From Pseudomonadota bacterium (GTDB taxonomy: Bacteria; Pseudomonadota; Gammaproteobacteria; Xanthomonadales; Xanthomonadaceae), in assembly GCA_018241125.1 (NCBI GenBank), contig JAFEEL010000062.1:1-39960 (forward strand): DNA of 39,960 nt. The letters run 5' to 3'. Each line of letters begins with the position of its first letter. Position 1 is the first letter of the stretch. The position numbers and the translations under genes were made by a program. Positions 31,625-39,960 of this stretch are shown here, piece after piece. The notes beneath the pieces were generated by a model, which was given only the letters and a program-made list of their open reading frames with translations, had not been told where the DNA came from and did no database searches.

Positions 31625-33767
31625 GCTGATCCTCGCGCTGGCCTGCGCGCTGCCGTTTGCCGCCGCGCAAGCCTGTGGACCGGATTTCCCGCAACAACTG
31701 GTGGGCGATCGCAAGGCCAGCTTGCTGCAACTGCCTGAAGGCATGTTCTTCTTCGAGGCCGGGCGCTTGCTGCCCAAGCCGGCCGACAAATTGCGCGCGG
31801 TGGAAACCTCGCCGCTGTACGACGCGGACGAATCCACGCCCAAGCCCGATCCTTACGGATTGAGCGGCGACGAGCAGGCCAAGGTCAAGGCGATGCGCGC
31901 TGCCGCCGATATGGATGCGGCGACGCGCGTTGGCGCCGGGTTGGCGCCGGAAGTGCGCGACTACACGCTCGGCGCGATTGCTTTCAAGAAGGGCGAGAGC
32001 GCCGCTGCGGCCGCGCACTTTCGTGCCGTACTCGCACTGTCGCCGCCGCAACGGGCGCGCTTGGGAATGGCGGCGCAATATTCGCTGGCGCGCACGCTGC
32101 TGGCCGATGGCGACACCGATGGCGCCAGCGCGGCCTACGCGGTGGTGCGCGAGTGGGCGCTGTCGGGGATCCCCGATCCGCAGGGCCTGGCGGTGGCCAG
32201 TCTGGGCGAGCAGGGCCGCATCGCCTGGCATCACGGCGCGGTGGCAGCGGCGGTGAAGTTCTACGCACAACAAGCCGCGCACGATTCGAGCAGTGGTGCC
32301 GCCTCGTTGCTGTTCGTGGCGCGCAGCCTGCTGGCGCACCGTGACCAGCTCGATCAGGCGCTGGATGATCCCCTTTCGCAACGCTTGCTCGCCGCCTACT
32401 TGTACACGCGTTCGAACGAGTTCGGTGCGGACTGGCCGTTGGCCGGCAGCCAGCACGACGACGATCCGGCAAGCGCCGACAGCACTGCAACCACCGCCCC
32501 CGCGACGCCAGCCAAGCCGGCCAGCCTGGATGCGGCAGGGTTCCTCAAGGCGGTGCAAGCGCACGGGCTGGCGACGTTCGACGGCGCCGACCGCCTCGCT
32601 GCAGGCGCCTATAACGCCGGTCGTTACGACTTGGCCGGGCAACTGGCGGCCAAGTCCGATACGGCGCTGGCGGCGTGGGTGCGCGCCAAGCTGGCCTTGC
32701 GTGCCGGCGACCAAGCCACGGCGGCGACCGAGTACGCCAAGGCTGCCAAGGGGTTTCCGGCGGACGAAAACTGGGCGGGGCAGGGCGACTATGCCGAGTA
32801 CGCCCCCTTGCAGCGCCCGCTGTGCCGCGTGCAGACCGAGCGCGGCATCCTCGCGCTGGCGCGTGCCGATTACGTCGAGGCGATGGCGCGCATGTACGCC
32901 GGCGCCAGCGAATACTGGCCGGACGCGGCATACGTCGCCGAACGCGTGCTTACCGTGGATGAGTTGAAGAAGTTCGTCGATGCCAATGTGCCGGCCGTGG
33001 CGCGGGCGCCGGCCAAGTCAGGCGATGATTCGACGCGCACCACGCCGAGCGAGCAACTGCGCGGTTTGCTGGCGCGGCGGCTGGTACGGGTCGGCCGGGT
33101 GGCCGAAGCGCTGCCGTATTTTGCCGATCCGGCGGTGCGCAAGCAGGCGCAGGCGTTGCTGGATGCGCAGCAGGACGATCATGCGTGGTCTTCGCTCGCG
33201 CGCGCCCAGGCCCTGTTCGCACAGGCGCGGATCGTGCGCCAACACGGCATGGAACTGATGGGTGCTGAACTGGAGCCGGACAACGCGCAATGGGGCGGCA
33301 GTTTCGAGGCCGATGCGCTGCCGTCCTTGAAAGACAAGGAATTGGTGGGAGGCGATGAGGGCGCGCGGGTGACCGCCAGTGCCATTACCCCGGACGCGCG
33401 CTATCACTATCGTTATCTGGCCTCCAATCTGGCCGAACAGGCCGCTGCGTTGGTGCCGGCGCGCTCGCAGGCCTACGCGGCGATGATGTGCAGCGCCACC
33501 GGCTGGATGCTCGATACCGATGCGGCCAGCGCCCAGCGCATCTACCACAGGTATTTGCGCAACGGTGCCTACGTGGCTTGGGGAACCAGTTTTGGCCAGA
33601 GCTGCCCGGTACCCGATTTCGGCACGGCGCGCTGGGTGCCGTGGAAAATGCGCTACCACGCCGCCCGCCACTGGGCGCATCGGCAATGGCCGTGGTTGCT
33701 GGGCGGGTTGGTCGTCCTGATCGGACTCGCGCTCGGCTGGCGCTTGCGGGGTCGCAAGACGGTGTGA
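31611..33767 (+). CDS. Large envelope protein with TPR-like helices, unknown function
   Basis: A 718-residue protein. Signal peptide MCIRKLILALACALPFAAAQA is followed directly by CGPDFPQQLVGDR. A long helical region with TPR-like repeats (YTLGAIAFKKGESAAAAAHF and ALGEQGRIAW-like segments) occupies residues about 95-450; a C-terminal membrane helix (WPWLLGGLVVLIGLALGWRL) is followed by a basic tail, so the bulk lies in the periplasm. I do not recognise a named family. It overlaps the DUF3142 lipoprotein gene by 14 bases and the two probably form one complex. It ends 52 bases before queA. Confidence 0.72.
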   Translation: MCIRKLILALACALPFAAAQACGPDFPQQLVGDRKASLLQLPEGMFFFEAGRLLPKPADKLRAVETSPLYDADESTPKPDPYGLSGDEQAKVKAMRAAADMDAATRVGAGLAPEVRDYTLGAIAFKKGESAAAAAHFRAVLALSPPQRARLGMAAQYSLARTLLADGDTDGASAAYAVVREWALSGIPDPQGLAVASLGEQGRIAWHHGAVAAAVKFYAQQAAHDSSSGAASLLFVARSLLAHRDQLDQALDDPLSQRLLAAYLYTRSNEFGADWPLAGSQHDDDPASADSTATTAPATPAKPASLDAAGFLKAVQAHGLATFDGADRLAAGAYNAGRYDLAGQLAAKSDTALAAWVRAKLALRAGDQATAATEYAKAAKGFPADENWAGQGDYAEYAPLQRPLCRVQTERGILALARADYVEAMARMYAGASEYWPDAAYVAERVLTVDELKKFVDANVPAVARAPAKSGDDSTRTTPSEQLRGLLARRLVRVGRVAEALPYFADPAVRKQAQALLDAQQDDHAWSSLARAQALFAQARIVRQHGMELMGAELEPDNAQWGGSFEADALPSLKDKELVGGDEGARVTASAITPDARYHYRYLASNLAEQAAALVPARSQAYAAMMCSATGWMLDTDAASAQRIYHRYLRNGAYVAWGTSFGQSCPVPDFGTARWVPWKMRYHAARHWAHRQWPWLLGGLVVLIGLALGWRLRGRKTV

Positions 33768-33819
33768 TCGGCATCGATCGGCGATAATCGCCGTCCTCAT
33801 TGCCAGCGCAGCGCCGCAC

Positions 33820-36026
<2,207 letters not shown>

Positions 36027-36046
36027 CGACCGACGGCTCCGCTTCA

Positions 36047-36172
36047 GTCTCCCGTCTCCCGCCTCCCGCCTCCCGTCTCCCGTCTCCCATCTCCCGTCCT
36101 CTATCCGCTGCGCGCTGTCCGCTGCCCGCTGCGCGCTGTCCTCCGTCCTCTGTCCTCTGTCCTCTGTCCTCC
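36047..36172. repeat. Heptad repeat array E, three families in one phase
   Basis: Eighteen heptads with no phase slip: seven of GTCTCCC/GCCTCCC, then a mixed middle block (GTCCTCT, ATCCGCT, GCGCGCT, GTCCGCT, GCCCGCT, GCGCGCT), then five of GTCCTCC/GTCCTCT. The first family is the complement of GGGAGAC/GGGAGGC; the last is the complement of the GAGGACR heptads of array C. It lies between tgt and yajC. Confidence 0.95.
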
Positions 36173-36219
36173 GTATGGCATACTGCGCGACTTGTGTCCG
36201 TCGCCATGGTGTTGGTTGC

Positions 36220-36561
36220 ATGAATCCTCTGGATATCCTGATTCCCGTCGCCCACGCCCAAGCCGCGCCCGGAGCGCCGGCGGGCGGCGGTTTGATCGGC
36301 ATGTTGCCGCTGATCGTGATCTTCGTGTTGATGATTTTCTTCATGATCGTGCCGCAGTCCCGGCGCGCCAAGCAGCACCGCGAGATGCTCGCCAAGCTGC
36401 AAAAGGGCGATGAAGTGGTCACCAACGGCGGCTTGGCCGGGCGCGTGGCCGACATCGGCGACTCCTTCATCACCCTGGAAATTTCCGACGGCGTGAAGGT
36501 GAAGTTCCAGCGCGCCGCGATCGCCGTGGTGCTGCCCAAGGGCAGCCTGAAAGCCTCCTGA
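36220..36561 (+). CDS. yajC: Sec translocon accessory subunit YajC
   Basis: A 113-residue protein with one membrane helix (residues about 25-45, LIGMLPLIVIFVLMIFFMIV) and a cytoplasmic domain (HREMLAKLQKGDEVVTNGGL, GRVADIGDSFITLEI), the YajC signature. It supports the SecDF-YajC complex that helps protein export. The start at 36220 fits the family length; longer frames run through the heptad array upstream. secD follows 91 bases later. Confidence 0.94.
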   Translation: MNPLDILIPVAHAQAAPGAPAGGGLIGMLPLIVIFVLMIFFMIVPQSRRAKQHREMLAKLQKGDEVVTNGGLAGRVADIGDSFITLEISDGVKVKFQRAAIAVVLPKGSLKAS

Positions 36562-36652
36562 TCGACGCTTCACACCACCGTCGCCGACCCGCGGGCCATC
36601 CCGCGCCCGCCCGCTGTGCCTTGGCCGCAGCCGTCCACTAGCCGATTCGCCC

Positions 36653-38545
36653 ATGCTCGAGTTTCCCCGCTGGAAAAACATCCTAGTCGTGGTGGTGCTG
36701 TTGTTCAGCCTGCTCTACGCCGCGCCCAACCTGTTCCCGCAGGACCCGGCGGTGCAGATCACCGCCAACCGCGGCCACGTGGTGGACGCCGCCCTGAAGG
36801 CGCGCATCGCCGCGGTGCTGCAAAAGGACAAGCTGCCGGTCAAGTCGATCGACATCGCGCGCGACGAGATGCTGGTGCGCCTGCACGATCCCGATACCCA
36901 GCTCAAGGCCTCCGATGCGATCCGCAACGAACTGGGCGAGGACTACACCAGCGCGTTGAATCTGGCCTCGACGGTGCCCGGCTGGCTCAAGGCCATCGGC
37001 GGCAACCCGTTGCTGCTGGGTCTGGATTTGCGTGGCGGCGTGCACTTCCTGATGCAGGTCGATGAAGACGCGGTGGTCGACAAGCGCGTCAACGGCTACG
37101 TCGACGAAATCCGCTCGATGATCCGCAAGAACGCCATCCGCGGCGCCGACGTGGTACGTACCGGCAGCGGCCAGAGTTCGGCGCTGACCGTGAAGATGGC
37201 CAGCGCTGCCGATGCGGGCAAGTTCGCCGCGCAGATCGCCAGTGAGATCCCGCAGATCGACCTCAAGCCGTCACCGGACGGCGCCAGCCTGTATGGCACG
37301 CTCAAGCCCGCCGAGCTGCAGGCCCTGCGCGACGGTGCGATCGAGCAGAACATCGGCACGCTCACCAACCGCATCAACCAGCTCGGCGTGGCCGAGCCGC
37401 TGATCCAGCGCCAGGGCGCCGACCGCATCGTGGTCGAGCTGCCCGGCGTGCAGGACACCGCGCAGGCCAAGAAGGTGCTGGGCGCCACCGCCACCCTCGA
37501 ATACCGCGGCAACGTCGACGGCAACGCCTACGATGCCGAGCGCACCGGCAACATCCCGCCCGACGCCAAGCTCTACCACATGCGCGAAGTCGGCCCGGAC
37601 GGCAAGCCCATCCCGGTGCTGCTGTCGAAGAAGGTGATCGTCTCGGGCGACCAGCTCGAATCGGCGACCTCGATGACCGACCAGCAGTCGGGCACGCCGG
37701 CGGTGGCGGTCAGCCTGAACGAGATCGGCGCCAAGCGCATGGAGGATTTCACCACCGAAAACGTCGGCAAGAAGATGGGCGTGGTGTACATCGAGCGCAC
37801 GCCGGTCACCCGCATGGTGGACGGCAAGGAAGTGCGCACGGTCAAGGTCACCGAGGACGTGATCAACGACGCCACCATCCAGGGCGTGTTCGGCAAGCGC
37901 TTCCAGACCACCGGTTTGGGCAGCCTGAAGGAAGCCTCGGAACTGGCCCTGCTGCTGCGCGCCGGCTCGCTGGCCGCGCCGGTGGACATCGTCGAGCAGC
38001 GCGTGATCGGGCCCAGCCTGGGGCAGGACAACATCGACGCCGGCAAGGACGCGGTGATCATCGGCTTCCTCGCCGTGTGCGCGTTGATGATGGTGTATTA
38101 CCGCCTGTTCGGCGTGATCTCGGTGCTGGCGCTGTTTTTCAACCTGCTGCTGCTCACCGCCGTGCTGTCGTTGATCCACGCCACCATGACCATGCCCGGC
38201 ATCGCCGGCATCGTGCTCACGCTGGGCATGGCCATCGACGGCAACGTGCTGATCATCGAGCGCATTCGCGAAGAACTGCGCAATGGCAACACGCCGGTGG
38301 CCAGCATCAAGGCCGGTTACGACCGCGCCTGGGCGGTGATTCTGGACTCCAACGTCGCCAAGCTCATCGCTGGCGCCGCGCTGCTGACTTTCGGCTCCGG
38401 CCCGATCAAGGGCTTCGCGGTGGTGCTGCTGATCGGCGTGCTGACCTCGATGTTCACCTCGGTGACCGTCAGCCGCGCGATGGCCACGGTGGTGTACGGC
38501 TACGGCAAGAAAGTGCAGAAGGTATCGGTGGGCGGCGGGTTCTGA
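36653..38545 (+). CDS. secD: Protein translocase subunit SecD
   Basis: A 630-residue membrane protein, similar in length to E. coli SecD (615). The first helix is ILVVVVLLFSLLYAAPNLF; the large periplasmic domain includes GLDLRGGVHFLMQVD (the SecD signature), NRINQLGVAEPLIQRQG and LNEIGAKRMEDFT. The C-terminal five helices include GMAIDGNVLIIERIREEL, the conserved RND-type motif with the Asp used for proton coupling. It works with SecF and YajC in the inner membrane to pull proteins across using the proton gradient. No secF follows, which is unusual for this gene order. Confidence 0.97.
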   Translation: MLEFPRWKNILVVVVLLFSLLYAAPNLFPQDPAVQITANRGHVVDAALKARIAAVLQKDKLPVKSIDIARDEMLVRLHDPDTQLKASDAIRNELGEDYTSALNLASTVPGWLKAIGGNPLLLGLDLRGGVHFLMQVDEDAVVDKRVNGYVDEIRSMIRKNAIRGADVVRTGSGQSSALTVKMASAADAGKFAAQIASEIPQIDLKPSPDGASLYGTLKPAELQALRDGAIEQNIGTLTNRINQLGVAEPLIQRQGADRIVVELPGVQDTAQAKKVLGATATLEYRGNVDGNAYDAERTGNIPPDAKLYHMREVGPDGKPIPVLLSKKVIVSGDQLESATSMTDQQSGTPAVAVSLNEIGAKRMEDFTTENVGKKMGVVYIERTPVTRMVDGKEVRTVKVTEDVINDATIQGVFGKRFQTTGLGSLKEASELALLLRAGSLAAPVDIVEQRVIGPSLGQDNIDAGKDAVIIGFLAVCALMMVYYRLFGVISVLALFFNLLLLTAVLSLIHATMTMPGIAGIVLTLGMAIDGNVLIIERIREELRNGNTPVASIKAGYDRAWAVILDSNVAKLIAGAALLTFGSGPIKGFAVVLLIGVLTSMFTSVTVSRAMATVVYGYGKKVQKVSVGGGF

Positions 38546-38664
38546 TTCGAGCTGCTGGATGTTTTCGGGGATTCGTTCCGCATTTTTGGTCAATGGCTGC
38601 CATTGCGCAGCGCTGCCCGGGTCGCGCGCAGGGGCGTGTGCCGGGTATTTTCTAGGGGATGAAG

Positions 38665-39846
38665 ATGTCGAACCGCAAGTTGCTGGTATGGCTGTGCCTG
38701 TTGTTGTGCTCGCTGATGCAGGGGGCGCGGGCGGACACGGGTTTCGATCCGATCGATTTCTGGAATGTTCCCAACTGGATATCGAACGGTGATTTTCAAA
38801 GCGTTCGATATCCGAGCGGTGATGCCGCCATCCGGGGGCAGTGGGCTTCATTCAACTTGACATGTGCGCAGCTTGGCCCGGTTGGTGCCGTCAATGGTCC
38901 GTATCAAGCGGAGCTGGCCGACACCTATCCGGTGATTACTGGGGCGTATCCGTACTGGAATGATAGTTTGGTTGCCTACCACTATAACCTGCTGGACTGT
39001 GCTACAGGGCAGATCAGTGGGCCCTACCTAGGCGGATCGTCCGCAAGACGGTATGTATCGTGCCCAGGGACTGGTCAGCCAATCGATGCTGCTTATGACC
39101 CGCGGGGTCTATGGGCCGCGATGTGGCCCAACACCAACCAAACCGGCTGCTTCACCGCTTACTACGTTCGCATGTCACTTCCAGACGACCCGAAGGTGGG
39201 TTGCCCGAATTGCAACATCCAAGGCCGTGCAGGTACTGGCGATCCGGTAGAAATCTCGACAGGCAACATGTATCTGCGCGAAACGGACTACGTTTCCGCC
39301 GACCCGCGCTTGCAGTTTTCGCGGATCTACAACAGCAGCCAGTCCGGTTACGTCAGCACGACGATCGGGAATGGCTGGCAAGGCGAACTGGATGGGATGC
39401 ACGTCCTGTCGATGAAAGGTGCCTTGCCGCAGCGCGCTCGTTTTTACGCCGAAGTATCGTCGATGTACACGAACGCCAGCGACGCCTGCGTCAAAGGCGT
39501 CGCCGAGGTGGTGGGCGGTGGCGCCGGCGGCAAGCCCGATCCGCAGTGGAAGGGCGTGACGGGTACGTACGACGGAGCCGGCCACTGCAACCTGTCCAAT
39601 GGCACGTCGATCCCGGTGCTCGGCACCGGTGGCCAGCAGGGTTTGGCCGGCGCGATAGATGTGGTCGGGCGCGGTTTCGGGCTTCGCCTCAAGGATGGAA
39701 CCGTGCACGCGCTTTACTGCAACCAAGGCGTGTGTTCGATGCCCGGCTATGCGGGCACGACGCCGTACACGATCACGATCGACACCTCGGGCTTCCATGT
39801 CGCCGCCGAGGACGGCAGCGTGCAGTTCTACGACTATCTAGTGTAG
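38665..39846 (+). CDS. Truncated Rhs-type protein (DUF6531 N-terminal part)
   Basis: A 393-residue frame. A signal peptide (LLVWLCLLLCSLMQGARA) precedes a Cys-containing N-domain, then the DUF6531 hallmark GDPVEISTGNMYLRETDYVS (residues about 195-215) followed by FSRIYNSSQ, the start of an Rhs/YD-repeat shell. No YD repeats or C-terminal toxin follow: at DYLV the frame ends in TAG beside an insertion sequence, so the gene is probably cut off. ATG at 38665 is chosen because AGGGG lies 6 bases upstream; ATG 38659 is too close to it. GC and codon bias are lower than in the neighbouring secD, suggesting transfer. Confidence 0.7.
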   Translation: MSNRKLLVWLCLLLCSLMQGARADTGFDPIDFWNVPNWISNGDFQSVRYPSGDAAIRGQWASFNLTCAQLGPVGAVNGPYQAELADTYPVITGAYPYWNDSLVAYHYNLLDCATGQISGPYLGGSSARRYVSCPGTGQPIDAAYDPRGLWAAMWPNTNQTGCFTAYYVRMSLPDDPKVGCPNCNIQGRAGTGDPVEISTGNMYLRETDYVSADPRLQFSRIYNSSQSGYVSTTIGNGWQGELDGMHVLSMKGALPQRARFYAEVSSMYTNASDACVKGVAEVVGGGAGGKPDPQWKGVTGTYDGAGHCNLSNGTSIPVLGTGGQQGLAGAIDVVGRGFGLRLKDGTVHALYCNQGVCSMPGYAGTTPYTITIDTSGFHVAAEDGSVQFYDYLV

Positions 39847-39960
39847 TGCTTGCGAAATAGATGAACTATTTGCGTCCGCTTCGGTCCTAACGATAGCCTC
39901 AGGACTGGAGCGAACGATGACTCGTGCTACAGCGATCACTCTGACCGATGAACAACGAGC
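39842..39960 (+). mobile_element. Left end of an insertion sequence, IS630-like
   Basis: The sequence changes character after the truncated Rhs frame. A short hairpin-like stretch (CGAAATAG... CTATTTGCG, about 39855-39876) precedes the transposase start. A CTAG occurs at 39838-39841, a plausible target; IS630 elements usually insert at TA. The left boundary is approximate and the right end lies outside the window. Confidence 0.55.
39917..39960 (+). CDS. Transposase, N-terminal fragment (window edge)
   Basis: The frame ATG at 39917 reads MTRATAITLTDEQR and runs off the window. ITLTDEQR resembles the N-terminal helix-turn-helix of IS630 family transposases. GGAG lies about 8 bases upstream. 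Only 14 codons are visible, so the family call is tentative. Confidence 0.5.
   Translation, partial: MTRATAITLTDEQR

Noticed and set aside
38546-38664. Possible secF remnant after secD
   Set aside because: No segment resembling the SecF N-terminus or membrane motifs could be read in any frame.

Overview
The window is about 40 kb of GC-rich DNA from a gammaproteobacterium, most likely in the Xanthomonadales (Rhodanobacteraceae/Lysobacteraceae side). This rests on the queA-tgt-yajC-secD order, the Xanthomonas-like Tgt (including its MSR-type N-terminus), the feoAB layout, and heptanucleotide GGGANTC-like repeat arrays of the kind reported in xanthomonads. The species cannot be fixed from this sequence alone.

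Layout. 1-6.3 kb: minus-strand genes ubiD and a group II PLP decarboxylase, then the ferrous-iron operon feoA-feoB-small Cys-rich membrane protein, whose genes overlap by ATGA and sit behind a perfect Fur-box palindrome. 6.4-12.6 kb: minus-strand housekeeping and unknown genes (zinc-ribbon membrane protein, RNB exoribonuclease, exported alpha/beta hydrolase, cyclic-nucleotide-binding/DUF1003 membrane protein, DUF1993 protein, MATE exporter). 13.0-18.7 kb: lytic transglycosylase, secreted unknown protein, response regulator with a very long Ala/Pro/Thr tail, MBL-fold lipoprotein and a class III aminotransferase, the last two converging on a clear terminator. 19.2-23.1 kb: ABC-2 exporter (ATPase and permease) followed by a DesK/DesR-like two-component pair.

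23.1-30.25 kb is the main accessory module. A ribbon-helix-helix antitoxin, a PIN toxin, a type III-like DNA methyltransferase (Mod) and a helicase-nuclease (Res) follow each other on the plus strand. The first three overlap, so an addiction module appears to be transcriptionally and translationally tied to a restriction system. Mod carries an in-frame palindromic repeat insertion, and another palindromic repeat lies just before res. 30.3-33.8 kb: a DUF3142 lipoprotein overlapping a large envelope protein of unknown function. 33.8-38.5 kb: queA-tgt-yajC-secD. secF, normally next, is absent; a truncated Rhs-type gene and the start of an insertion sequence (IS630-like transposase) occupy that place.

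The most unusual genome-scale signal is a set of five intergenic arrays with strict 7-bp periodicity (3720-3860, 12673-12990, 18905-19097, 20145-20207, 36047-36172). They use several related G-rich heptads that recur between loci. Two arrays contain both orientations and would fold on themselves. One changes heptad family twice without losing phase, and one runs over the stop codon of a gene. No tRNA, rRNA or CRISPR array was recognised.
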